Source of the DNA: Nocardioides anomalus
GTDB lineage: Bacteria > Actinomycetota > Actinomycetes > Propionibacteriales > Nocardioidaceae
Assembly (NCBI RefSeq): GCF_011046535.1
Contig: NZ_CP049257.1
Location: 1,488,001 to 1,552,000 of the forward strand
Direction: 5' to 3'
Length of the DNA stretch: 64,000 nucleotides
The translations under genes were made by a program, and so were the position numbers. The notes beneath the pieces were generated by a model. The model searched no databases. It was not told the origin of the DNA and saw nothing but the letters and a program-made list of their open reading frames with translations. Each line of letters begins with the position of its first letter. Within the stretch, counting starts at the first letter, position 1. Shown piece after piece: positions 16,463-24,235 of this stretch.

Positions 16463-17416
16463 TCAGGCGGCCAGGTCCGGGTCGGCGATGCGGCGCAGCT
16501 TCTGCAGCGCCTCCCGCTCGAGCTGGCGCACCCGCTCGGCGGAGATGCCGTGCTTGGCGCCGATGTCGGCCAGCTTGTGCTGCCGGCCGTCGACCAGCCC
16601 GTAGCGGCTGCGGATGATGTCCGCGGCGCGCTCGTCGAGGTGCTCGACCAGCATGTTCAGCCGGTCGCGGGCCTCGACGTCGAGGACCGTGAGGTCCGGG
16701 CCGGGGGAGGTCTCCTGCGCCATCAGGTCACCGAGCGAGGTGTCGCCGTCCTCGTCGACGGGGGAGTCCAGCGAGACGTGCTCGCGGCCCCACGCCATGA
16801 GGTCGAGGACCCGGTCGAGGTCCATGCCCAGCTCCGCGGCGATCTCCGCGGGCTCGGGCTCGCGGCCCAGCTGGCGCTCGAGCGTGCGCCGGGCGCCGCC
16901 GACCTGGTTGAGCTCCTCGACCACGTGCACGGGCAGCCGCACGACGCGCGCCTGCTGCGCGATGCCGCGGGTGATGGCCTGGCGCACCCACCAGGTGGCG
17001 TACGTCGAGAACTTGTAGCCCTTGGTGTAGTCGAACTTCTCGACCGCGCGGATCAGGCCGGTGTTGCCCTCTTGGATGAGGTCCAGCATCGGCATCTGTG
17101 CGCGGCCGTACTTGCGGGCGATGGAGACCACCAGCCGCAGGTTGGCGGTGATGAACGTGTCCACCGCCTTGCGCCCCTCCTCGGCCAGCCACTCGAGCTC
17201 TTCCTCGGTGGCCGACATCGGGGCCCCGCCCTTCTTGCGGCCCACCCGCCCCTCGCGGAGCAGGTGCTCGGCCATCAGGCCGGCCTCGATCGTCTTCGAC
17301 AGCTCGACCTCGGCCGCCGCGTCGAGGAGGGCGTTGCGAGCGATCTCGTCGAGGTACAGGCCGACGCTGTCGCGGCCCTCGATCTCGCGAGTGGCACCGC
17401 TGGTGCGAGTCGCCAT
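16463..17416 (-). CDS. sigB: Group 2 RNA polymerase sigma factor (SigB-like)
   Basis: The 317-residue protein has region 1.2 (DSVGLYLDEIARNALL), regions 2.1-2.4 ([53 protein letters not shown]), region 3 and region 4 (ISAERVRQLEREALQKLR). It lacks the long region 1.1/basic N-terminus of the primary factor encoded at 33.3 kb, so it is a non-essential group 2 factor. GGAGG six bases before ATG fixes the start. A SigR/SigH-type promoter (17467-17493) lies upstream, consistent with stress-induced sigB control known in mycobacteria. The symbol is by analogy. Confidence 0.92.
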   Translation of the reverse strand: MATRTSGATREIEGRDSVGLYLDEIARNALLDAAAEVELSKTIEAGLMAEHLLREGRVGRKKGGAPMSATEEELEWLAEEGRKAVDTFITANLRLVVSIARKYGRAQMPMLDLIQEGNTGLIRAVEKFDYTKGYKFSTYATWWVRQAITRGIAQQARVVRLPVHVVEELNQVGGARRTLERQLGREPEPAEIAAELGMDLDRVLDLMAWGREHVSLDSPVDEDGDTSLGDLMAQETSPGPDLTVLDVEARDRLNMLVEHLDERAADIIRSRYGLVDGRQHKLADIGAKHGISAERVRQLEREALQKLRRIADPDLAA

Positions 17417-17466
17417 TTTTCCCTCCTAGGTACCGTGGGAGTTCGCAGCCGTCCCACGTTGGTCTC

Positions 17467-17493
17467 AACGCCCACGGTGTCCGTCGGATTCCC
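17467..17493 (-). promoter_or_regulatory. SigR/SigH-type promoter of the sigB-like gene
   Basis: On the minus strand GGGAAT (17493-17488) is followed by exactly 18 bases and GTTG (17469-17466). This equals the established SigR/SigH consensus GGGAAT-N18-GTT of actinobacterial thiol-oxidative and heat stress. Transcription would start near 17460, giving a leader of about 44 bases with the GGAGG site. The remaining 17500-17650 region up to the TetR stop shows no further gene. Confidence 0.6.
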
Positions 17494-17650
17494 CGGCGAA
17501 ACGTGGGCTCTTGCCCGTACAGACGAGCGAGTCACCCGCCTAGTTGCACGGGCGACGAACTCTCAGGGACTTCTCAGGGCACCTGGTCGCTCGTCCATCC
17601 GTACTTCGTCGCGGACCCCGTCTGCGGATGCCGACGGGCCGAACTCGTGC

Positions 17651-18199
17651 TCAGCCCGGCAGGGCCGCGAGTGCAGACCGAGCGATCGCCCGGACCTCGG
17701 GCGCGGCGCCGCCGTCGCGGGCGCAGCCGGACATGCCCCGCAGGACCGCCACGAGGTACGCCGCGAGCTCGTCGGTCCTGGTGCCCGCCGGGAGGTCGCC
17801 CTCGCTGACCCCCTGGTCCAGCCTGGCCTGCAGGCGCCGGCGCACCTCGTCGCGCTGGCCGGCCAGCCGCGGCTCGGTGAGCGCGAGGCAGCCGGGCGGC
17901 GTGGCGCGGTCGGTGTGCGCCCGGGCGGTGTCCTCCAGCACCCGCTGGACCGCCTCCCGGGTGGTCTGCAGGGCCAGGGCCCGGTCGAGCCCATCCAGCA
18001 TCCGCTGGGCGTAGGCCTGCGAGGCCTCCTCGAAGAGAGCCTGCTTGTCGCCGAACGCGGCGTAGAGGCTGGGCGGGGAGATGCCCATCGCGGCCGTCAG
18101 GGTCGCGACCGAGCTCGCGTCGTACCCCTCACGCCAGAACTGCTCCACCGCGGCGGCCAGGGCCGTGTCCCTGTCGAAGCTCCGCGGTCGTCCGGCCAT
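17651..18199 (-). CDS. TetR/AcrR-family transcriptional regulator
   Basis: The 182-residue protein has the TetR domain (GRPRSFDRDTALAAAVEQFW ... ISPPSLYAAFGDKQALFEEA) and a C-terminal domain with GCLALTEPRLAG and VLRGMSGCARDGGAA, close to regulators of short-chain dehydrogenase genes (the ComR/YcdC-like and TetR_C_16 type). The start is ATG 18199. A perfect 18-base palindrome begins 13 bases upstream, and the divergent gene is an SDR, so local repression with autoregulation is likely. The inducer is unknown. Confidence 0.88.
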   Translation of the reverse strand: MAGRPRSFDRDTALAAAVEQFWREGYDASSVATLTAAMGISPPSLYAAFGDKQALFEEASQAYAQRMLDGLDRALALQTTREAVQRVLEDTARAHTDRATPPGCLALTEPRLAGQRDEVRRRLQARLDQGVSEGDLPAGTRTDELAAYLVAVLRGMSGCARDGGAAPEVRAIARSALAALPG

Positions 18200-18211
18200 G
18201 GGTCCAGCATA

Positions 18212-18267
18212 CCGTAGTGATCACTACGGAATGTGCTACGGTCGTCTCAATTCGTAACGATCACTAC
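18212..18267. promoter_or_regulatory. Two TetR operator sites between the regulator and the SDR gene
   Basis: CCGTAGTGATCACTACGG (18212-18229) is a perfect palindrome. GTAACGATCACTAC (18254-18267) is a second copy differing at two of 14 core bases. Both lie in the 83-base divergent promoter region, so one repressor can switch both genes off. Confidence 0.75.
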
Positions 18268-18282
18268 AGATTGAGGCACAGC

Positions 18283-19002
18283 ATGCAGATCCAGGGTTCC
18301 GTCGCCCTCGTCACCGGGGCCAACCGGGGCATCGGCGCGGCGTTCGTCCGACTCCTGCAGGAGCGCGGCGCGGCCAAGGTGTACGCCGCCGCGCGGGACC
18401 CGCGCTCGGTGCGCGCGGAGGGCGTGGTCCCGGTGGCCCTCGACGTCACCGACCCGGCCCAGGTCGAGGCCGCGGTCGTGGCCGCCGGCGACGTGTCGCT
18501 GCTGGTCAACAACGCCGGCATCTCCACCGGGACCTCCCTGGTCACCGGGGACGAGGCGGCCATCCGGCGCGAGATGGAGACCAACTTCTACGGACCGCTG
18601 CGCACCACCCGGGCCTTCGCGCCGGCGCTGCGCGCGCACGGCGGCGGCGCGGTGGTCAACGTGCTCTCGGCCCTGTCGTGGTTCACGGTGCCGGGCGGCG
18701 GCGCGTACGCCGCGTCCAAGGCGGCGGCCTGGATGCTGACCGACGCCACGCGGCTCGAGCTGGCGGCCCAGGGCACGCACGTGGTCGGCGTGCACATGGG
18801 CCTGGTCGACACCGACATGGCCGCGGGCATGGACGTGCCCAAGCTCAGCCCCGCCGACCTGGCCGGTGCGGCCCTGGACGCGGTCGAGTCCGGGGCCGAG
18901 GAGGTCCTGGGCGACGACTGGGCGCGCTTCATCAAGTCCGGGCTCACCCTGGAGCCGCAGGAGCGCTACGGCCGGATCCTGGGCGCGCTCGGGGCCGCCT
19001 GA
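18283..19002 (+). CDS. Short-chain dehydrogenase/reductase
   Basis: The 239-residue enzyme is a classical SDR: the cofactor loop VALVTGANRGIGAAFV, the NNAGIS motif, the catalytic Ser in NVLSALSWF, and YAASKAA with catalytic Tyr and Lys. MGLVDTDMAAGM follows as in many SDRs. The substrate is unknown. TTGAGG six bases before ATG 18283 acts as ribosome binding site. The divergent TetR gene and two palindromes indicate substrate-induced expression. Confidence 0.92.
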   Translation: MQIQGSVALVTGANRGIGAAFVRLLQERGAAKVYAAARDPRSVRAEGVVPVALDVTDPAQVEAAVVAAGDVSLLVNNAGISTGTSLVTGDEAAIRREMETNFYGPLRTTRAFAPALRAHGGGAVVNVLSALSWFTVPGGGAYAASKAAAWMLTDATRLELAAQGTHVVGVHMGLVDTDMAAGMDVPKLSPADLAGAALDAVESGAEEVLGDDWARFIKSGLTLEPQERYGRILGALGAA

Positions 19003-19011
19003 CCCCGACGC

Positions 19012-21159
19012 TCAGCCCGGCTCGACCTCGGCCAGCCCCATCCGGTCGAGCGCCCAGGCCAACGAGAAGGCCCGGTCGTGCCAGGCCTTGTAGCGCCCGG
19101 ACACCCCGCCGTGACCGGCCGACATCTCGGTGCGCAGCAGCACGTCGTCGCCGTTGAGTGCGGTGGCCCGCAGGCGGGCCACCCACTTGGCCGGCTCGAC
19201 GTACAGCACGCGGGTGTCGTTGAGCGAGGTCTCGGCCAGGATCGGGGGGTAGGTCTGCGCCGTCACGTTGTCGTACGGCGCGTACGCCGCGATCGTGTCG
19301 TAGGCCTCCGGGTCGCCCTCCGGGTCGCCCCACTCGTCGTACTCGGTGACCGTCAGCGGCAGCGAGGAGTCGAGCATCGAGGTCAAGGTGTCCACGAACG
19401 GCACCCCGGCCAGGATCCCGCCGAACAGCTCGGGTGCCTGGTTGGCCACCGCGCCCATCAGCAGGCCACCGGCGCTGGCGCCCTCGGCGACGAGGGTCTC
19501 GGGCCGGGACCAGCCGGTCTCGACGAGGTGGCGGGCGCAGGCGACGAAGTCCGAGAACGTGTGCTGCTTGTGGGCGAGCTTGCCGTCGTCGTACCAGTGG
19601 CGGCCCATCTCGCCGCCGCCGCGCACGTGGGCGATGGCGAACGCCGCGCCGCGGTCCAGCATCGACAGGCGCGCGACCGAGAAGTAGGGGTCGATGGACA
19701 TCTCGTAGGCGCCGTAGCCGTAGAGCAGGGTCGGCACCGGGCGGGTACCGCCGCCGTCGTCCTCGCGCGCGCCGCGACGGCACACGATCGAGATCGGGAC
19801 CCGCGCGCCGTCCTCGGCGGTGGCCCACAGCCGGTGCTCCTCGTAGTCGGCCGGGTCGTAGCCGCCCAGGACCGGCGCCCGCTTGAGCAGGATGAGCTCG
19901 CGGCTGCGCACGTCGTAGTCGTAGACCGAGGACGGCACCGCCATCGTGGTGTAGCCGAGGCGGACCGTGGGCTGGGTGAAGTTCGGGTTGCCGCCGCTGC
20001 CGACGGTGTAGACCTCGTGGTCGAACTCCACGAGGTAGTCGTCGCCCACGCCGCTGTCGCCGAGCTGGAGGATCCGCAGCTGGGTGAGGCCCTGGCTGCG
20101 CTGGTGCACGACCAGGTGCCCGGCGAACGCGTCCACGTCCTCCAGCCGCACCGCAGGGTCGTGGGGGACCAGCGGGACCCAGTCCTCCGGGGCGGTCGGC
20201 TCGACCGGAGCGGTGCCGATCTCGAAGTCGGCGCCGGTGGCGTTGTGCAGGACCAGGAAGGTGTCCTGGCCGGCGATGACCGCGTGGTCGAGGGAGTACT
20301 CCAGGCCCTCGCGCCGCTCGGCGAAGACCCGGAAGCCGAGCTCAGGGGCCTGGGAGTCGAAGAAGCGGTACTCCGAGGTGGTCTTGGAGCCCGCGGCCAC
20401 GATCACGAACCGCTGGCTGCGGCTGCGGCCCACGCCGACGAAGAACCGGCCGTCCTGCTCGTGGTGGACCAGCTCGTCGTCGGCCTGGTCGGTGCCGAGC
20501 CGGTGCCGCCAGACCTTGTCCGCACGCCAGGACTCGTCGACGGTGACGTAGTAGAGGTGCTCGCCGTCCGGGTCCCACGTGGCGCCGCCGATGGCGCCGG
20601 TGATCTCGTCGCCGCGGTGCTCGCGGCTGTCGATCTCGAGCACGCGGATCGTGTAGCGCTCGTCGCCGACCACGTCGGTGGCGTAGGCCAGGAGCGTGGC
20701 GTCGGGGCTGGTGCTGGAGCCGCCGAGGGAGAAGAACTCGTGGCCCTCGGCCAGGGCGTCGAGGTCGAGCAGCAGCTGCTCGCCGGGCAGGGCGGGCTGG
20801 TCCGGAGCGGTGTCCTCGGCGGGCTGGGGCGGCGTCCAGTCGTCGGGGCCGCGCACCGGGACGCGGCAGCTCGCGCCGTACTCGCGGCCCTCGAAGGAGC
20901 GGCCGTAGTACCAGAAGTCCCGGTTGCGGGTCGGCACCGACAGGTCGGTCTCGCGGGTGCGGGCCTTGATCTCGTCGAAGATCGCCTGGCGCAGCCCGGC
21001 CAGGTGCGCGGTCCGTTCCTGGGTGTAGGCGTTCTCGGCCTCGAGGTAGGCGGTGACCTCGGGCGCCTCCTTGTCGCGCAGCCAGTCGTACTCGTCGATG
21101 CGGGTCCGGCCGTGGTGCTCGGTGCTGACGGGGCGCTTCTCGGCGACGGGGGGCTGCAC
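19012..21159 (-). CDS. ptrB: Oligopeptidase B (S9 family serine peptidase)
   Basis: The 715-residue protein has an N-terminal seven-bladed propeller region (residues about 80-420; FFSLGGSSTSPDATLLAYA) and a C-terminal alpha/beta-hydrolase domain. The nucleophile Ser is in EGASAGGLLMGAVAN (near residue 565) and the catalytic His in MSAGHGGVSGRY (near 682). YGYGAYEMSIDPYFS precedes the active site as in oligopeptidase B. It cleaves short peptides after Arg or Lys, probably in the cytoplasm, as no signal peptide is seen. TAGGTT lies 6 bases before GTG 21159, so the mRNA is probably leaderless. Its start and that of pxpA are only 31 bases apart. Confidence 0.93.
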   Translation of the reverse strand: MQPPVAEKRPVSTEHHGRTRIDEYDWLRDKEAPEVTAYLEAENAYTQERTAHLAGLRQAIFDEIKARTRETDLSVPTRNRDFWYYGRSFEGREYGASCRVPVRGPDDWTPPQPAEDTAPDQPALPGEQLLLDLDALAEGHEFFSLGGSSTSPDATLLAYATDVVGDERYTIRVLEIDSREHRGDEITGAIGGATWDPDGEHLYYVTVDESWRADKVWRHRLGTDQADDELVHHEQDGRFFVGVGRSRSQRFVIVAAGSKTTSEYRFFDSQAPELGFRVFAERREGLEYSLDHAVIAGQDTFLVLHNATGADFEIGTAPVEPTAPEDWVPLVPHDPAVRLEDVDAFAGHLVVHQRSQGLTQLRILQLGDSGVGDDYLVEFDHEVYTVGSGGNPNFTQPTVRLGYTTMAVPSSVYDYDVRSRELILLKRAPVLGGYDPADYEEHRLWATAEDGARVPISIVCRRGAREDDGGGTRPVPTLLYGYGAYEMSIDPYFSVARLSMLDRGAAFAIAHVRGGGEMGRHWYDDGKLAHKQHTFSDFVACARHLVETGWSRPETLVAEGASAGGLLMGAVANQAPELFGGILAGVPFVDTLTSMLDSSLPLTVTEYDEWGDPEGDPEAYDTIAAYAPYDNVTAQTYPPILAETSLNDTRVLYVEPAKWVARLRATALNGDDVLLRTEMSAGHGGVSGRYKAWHDRAFSLAWALDRMGLAEVEPG

Positions 21160-21190
21160 CCGGCGAACCTATCCGCCGTACCGTGAGCCG

Positions 21191-21901
21191 GTGCCGGGGC
21201 ACCTGGACCACCGCCTGGATCTGAACGCGGACCTGGGCGAGGAGGTCACCGACGACGAGGCGCTGCTGGCCGTCGTGACCAGCGCCAACGTCGCCTGCGG
21301 CTACCACGCCGGCACCCCGGCGATCATGCGCGCGGTGTGCGAGCGGGCCGCCGAGCTCGGGGTCTCGGTCGGGGCCCAGGTGTCCTACGCCGACCGGGCC
21401 GGCTTCGGGCGGGTGGCCCGGGACGTGGCCCACGACGTGCTCCGCGAGCAGGTCGCCGACCAGGTCGGCACGCTGTCCTCGATCGCCGCCGCCGCGGGGA
21501 CCGCGGTGCGCTACCTCAAGCCGCACGGCGCGCTCTACCACCGGGTGCTCGACGACGAGGAGCAGGCCGCGGCGGTGCTGGCCGGCTCCGGCGACCTGCC
21601 GGTGCTCGGGATGCCCGGGCGGCTGCTGGCCGGCGCGGCGGCGGCCGGGCGCGGGGTCTTCCACGAGGGGTTCCCCGACCGGGGCTACACCGCGTCGGGG
21701 CGGCTGGTGCCGCGGGGCGAGGACGGGGCGCTCCTCACCGGCACCGAGGACATAGCCGCCCAGGCGCTGCGGCTGGCCGCCGGCACCGACCCGGGGCTCG
21801 ACTCGCTGTGCCTGCACGGGGACACCCCGGGCGCCGTCGCGCACGCCCACGCCGTACGGCGCGCGCTGGAGGACGCCGGGTGGGTGCTGGCCGGTCTGTG
21901 A
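21191..21901 (+). CDS. pxpA: 5-oxoprolinase subunit A (LamB/YcsF family)
   Basis: The 236-residue protein shows the LamB/YcsF signatures DLNADLGEEVTDDEALLAVV, TSANVACGYHAG, VGAQVSYADRAGFGR and RYLKPHGALYHRV. With PxpB and PxpC it forms the ATP-dependent 5-oxoprolinase that opens pyroglutamate to glutamate. GTG at 21191 is preceded by TACCGT at a 6-base distance (leaderless). Unlike the usual pxpABC or pxpBCA operon, here 846 non-coding bases separate it from pxpB. Confidence 0.92.
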   Translation: MPGHLDHRLDLNADLGEEVTDDEALLAVVTSANVACGYHAGTPAIMRAVCERAAELGVSVGAQVSYADRAGFGRVARDVAHDVLREQVADQVGTLSSIAAAAGTAVRYLKPHGALYHRVLDDEEQAAAVLAGSGDLPVLGMPGRLLAGAAAAGRGVFHEGFPDRGYTASGRLVPRGEDGALLTGTEDIAAQALRLAAGTDPGLDSLCLHGDTPGAVAHAHAVRRALEDAGWVLAGL

Positions 21902-22050
21902 GGTCGTCCAGCACCTCTCCACAGCCACGAATCGTCCACCGGTCGTCGTCCACAGCGGTGGAGGAAACCTGTGGAGGAAAGCTGTGGAGGAAGCACCGAA
22001 GTTGTGGACTCGGACCCTCCACCTGTGGAGCAGGTTGTGGGACCAGAAGT
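21902..22050. other. Cluster of CTGTGGA/TCCACAG motifs after pxpA
   Basis: Within about 130 bases there are TCCACAG at 21918-21924 and 21949-21955, CTGTGGA at 21969-21975, 21982-21988 and 22023-22029, and TTGTGGACT at 22002-22010, with TTGTGGGAC at 22035-22043. They resemble the actinobacterial DnaA box TTGTCCACA, the TTGTGGACT copy most closely. A direct repeat (GGAAACCTGTGGAGGAAA and GGAAAGCTGTGGAGGAAG) underlies part of the cluster. No gene is present. Confidence 0.5.
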
Positions 22051-22185
22051 TTGTGAAAGTTTGTGCCCGCCACCCCTTGCGGCTCGCCCGGAGCGGGGCA
22101 TAGAACTCTCTCACCGATCCACCGGCGGCCAGGCCGCAAGGCAGGGAAGCACGGAGATCGGGGATCGAGCAGGAGCAAGGATCCG

Positions 22186-22322
22186 CACCGCGAGGCGACT
22201 CGCGGCGTCGGCCCGGTGACGGGGTCCGACGGGGTCGGAGCGCCGGCACGATCGAGGGGGACGTCACCCAGCCTCCTCGACCCGAGGGCCACTTGCCGCT
22301 CATACCGTCGAGTGGCCCTCAC
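22186..22322 (+). repeat. Structured element, copy 1 (candidate non-coding RNA)
   Basis: A 39-base stretch (22186-22224) recurs exactly at 22504-22542. It folds as CCGCGAG-GCGA-CTCGCGG, a seven-pair stem with a GNRA tetraloop. Downstream, GGTGACG (22215-22221) can pair with CGTCACC (22262-22268), and GAGGGCCACT (22284-22293) with AGTGGCCCTC (22311-22320); the last hairpin exposes CTCATACC. The same three helices are possible in copy 2 with changed stem sequence. Coding potential is low on both strands. Function is unknown. Confidence 0.5.
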
Positions 22323-22402
22323 CTACGCTTCCGTCGAGGACCGGCCCTGCCGGACCGCGACGGGGACCTGGAACCGCAGCCGGCTCGCCGGACGTGGCCC
22401 AG

Positions 22403-22452
22403 GGTCGGAGGTCGGGTGGCGCTCATACCGTCGCCCGCCCTCCACTCCGACC
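22403..22452 (+). repeat. Related hairpin with the same CTCATACC loop
   Basis: GGTCGGAG (22403-22410) pairs with CTCCGACC (22445-22452), and an inner GC-rich stem surrounds CTCATACC (22422-22429). Stem sequences are unlike those of the flanking copies, but the loop octamer is identical. The upstream helices of copies 1 and 2 are not recognisable, so this is a partial or decayed unit. Confidence 0.45.
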
Positions 22453-22503
22453 CAGCACCGGTTCGCCGGAGCGGGGTCGGGGCCGGACGAGAGCGGCGAC
22501 CCA

Positions 22504-22645
22504 CACCGCGAGGCGACTCGCGGCGTCGGCCCGGTGACGGGGACGGCGGGGACGCAGTGCGCGTGCGGTCGAGGTGGGCGTCACCGTTTCCGCCTCAAAC
22601 CGAGGGCCCCTTCCGCTGCTCATACCAGCGGAAGGGGCCCTCACC
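22504..22645 (+). repeat. Structured element, copy 2 (candidate non-coding RNA)
   Basis: The second full unit starts with the same 39 bases as copy 1, 318 bases downstream. GGTGACG (22533-22539) pairs with CGTCACC (22579-22585). The terminal hairpin is longer and perfect: GAGGGCCCCTTCCGCT (22602-22617) against AGCGGAAGGGGCCCTC (22627-22642), loop GCTCATACC. Compared with copy 1, stem bases differ on both sides while pairing is kept. It ends about 100 bases before pxpB and could act as a terminator or leader element. Confidence 0.5.
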
Positions 22646-22747
22646 TGTTCCTGCCCTCCCACTGTGACCGCCGCGCACGGACGCGGGCAAACCGAACGGG
22701 CCACGTGTGGCGCACATCTCGGTGAACGTCCGGGACAGACTGCTCGC

Positions 22748-23386
22748 ATGACCACCCTCCCGACCGGGCCCGCGATCGGGGGTGGGGCCGAGGTCGAGTT
22801 GCGGCCCTGCGGCCGCGACGCGGTGCTGGCCGAGGTCGCCGACAGCGCCGCCGCGCGCTCGCTCGCCGCGCACGTGCGGGCCTCCGGCGTCGCAGTGACC
22901 GAGGTCGTCCCGGGCGCGCGGACCGTGCTCCTCGACGGCGTCGGCGACCGCGAGCGCCTCGACGGCGTGCTGCGGTCCTGGCGCCCGGACGTCGGCGAGA
23001 TCGCGGGCGAGCTGGTCGAGGTGCCGGTGGTCTACGACGGCGCCGACCTGGCCGACGTTGCCGCGCGGTGGGGGACCGACGAGGAGGGCGTGGTGGCGCG
23101 GCACACGGCCACGGAGTTCGTCTCGGCCTTCTGCGGCTTCGCGCCGGGGTTCGCCTACCTCGCCGGCCTGCCCGAGGCGGACGCGGTGCCGCGGCTGGCG
23201 TCGCCCCGCCCCCGGGTCCCGGCCGGCGCCGTCGCCCTGGCGGGGACGTGGTGCGGTGTCTACCCCTCGGCGTCGCCCGGCGGCTGGCGGCTGCTCGGAC
23301 GCACCGACCTCGTGCTCTGGGACCCCGATCGCGACCCGCCCGCGCTGCTGGCGCCGGGGACGCGGGTGCGGTTCCGGGCGGTGTGA
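22748..23386 (+). CDS. pxpB: 5-oxoprolinase subunit B (KipI family)
   Basis: The 212-residue protein belongs to the KipI / allophanate-hydrolase-subunit-1-like family: ELVEVPVVYDGADLADVA, FCGFAPGFAYLAGLPEA, PRPRVPAGAVALAGTWCGVYP and SPGGWRLLGRTDLVLWDP are all present. It pairs with PxpC to activate 5-oxoproline. ATG 22748 is preceded at 6 bases by the -10-like CAGACT. pxpC starts 3 bases after its stop, so pxpBC is an operon. Confidence 0.92.
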   Translation: MTTLPTGPAIGGGAEVELRPCGRDAVLAEVADSAAARSLAAHVRASGVAVTEVVPGARTVLLDGVGDRERLDGVLRSWRPDVGEIAGELVEVPVVYDGADLADVAARWGTDEEGVVARHTATEFVSAFCGFAPGFAYLAGLPEADAVPRLASPRPRVPAGAVALAGTWCGVYPSASPGGWRLLGRTDLVLWDPDRDPPALLAPGTRVRFRAV

Positions 23387-23389
23387 GCC

Positions 23390-24235
23390 GTGGTCCTCAC
23401 CGTCGTTCGGGCCGGGCCGCTCACCCTGGTCCAGGACCGCGGCCGCACCGGCCTCGCGCACCTGGGCGTGCCCCGGGCCGGCCCGCTGGACCGGCCCGCC
23501 GCGGAGCTGGCCAACCGGCTGGTGGGCAACGGCCCCGACGCGGCCCTGCTCGAGGTCACGGGCGGCGGGCTGGAGCTGGTCTCCGACGCCGGGGTCTGGG
23601 TGGCGGTGACCGGCGCGGAGGTCGAGGTCGACGTCGACGGCGCCGGTCGCGGGCTGCACCGGGCCGAGCGGCTGCCCGCCGGCTCGCTCCTGCGGTTGGG
23701 CGCCCCGGTGCGGGGGCTGCGGAGCTTCGTCGCGGTGGCCGGCGGCGTGGACGTCCCAGCGGTGCTCGGATCGCGCTCCACCGACACCCTGGCCTGGGTC
23801 GGGCCGCCGCGGGTCCTCGACGGCGCGACGCTGCCGGTCGGCGTACCGCAGGGGCCGCCGGAGGCGGTGGACGCGCCCCGGCTGCCGCGGCCGGGGCGGT
23901 TGCGGGTCCGGCCGGGCCCGCGGGCGGACTGGTTCGGGTCGGACGCGCTGAGGCGGCTGTGCCAGGCGGCGTACGTCGTCGGCGCCGACTCCAACCGGGT
24001 CGGGCTCCGGTTGGAGGGACCCGCGCTGGAGCGCGTGCGCACCGAGGAGCTGCCGAGCGAGGGCGTCGTGCTGGGTGCGGTCCAGGTGCCGCCGAACGGT
24101 CAGCCGGTGGTGTTCCTGGCCGACCACCCGCCGACGGGCGGCTACCCGGTGCTGGCCGTGGTGCACCCCGACGACCTGTGGCAGTGCGGTCAGGCGCGGC
24201 CGGGGGAGACGCTCCGGTTCGTCACAGGCGCCTGA
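23390..24235 (+). CDS. pxpC: 5-oxoprolinase subunit C (KipA / biotin-dependent-carboxylase-like)
   Basis: The 281-residue protein starts with VVRAGPLTLVQDRGRTGLAHLGVP, the family signature, followed by AGPLDRPAAELANRLVGN and the C-terminal DSNRVGLRLEGP and EGVVLGAVQVPPNGQPVVFLADHPPTGGYP-type segment that defines KipA/PxpC. GTG 23390 lies 3 bases after pxpB. The last 14 bases overlap the end of the convergent acetyltransferase gene. Confidence 0.92.
   Translation: MVLTVVRAGPLTLVQDRGRTGLAHLGVPRAGPLDRPAAELANRLVGNGPDAALLEVTGGGLELVSDAGVWVAVTGAEVEVDVDGAGRGLHRAERLPAGSLLRLGAPVRGLRSFVAVAGGVDVPAVLGSRSTDTLAWVGPPRVLDGATLPVGVPQGPPEAVDAPRLPRPGRLRVRPGPRADWFGSDALRRLCQAAYVVGADSNRVGLRLEGPALERVRTEELPSEGVVLGAVQVPPNGQPVVFLADHPPTGGYPVLAVVHPDDLWQCGQARPGETLRFVTGA

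Noticed and set aside
21902..22100. Chromosomal replication origin
   Set aside because: There are DnaA-box-like motifs, but no dnaA, dnaN, rpmH or gyrB nearby, no AT-rich unwinding region, and most motifs differ from the consensus.
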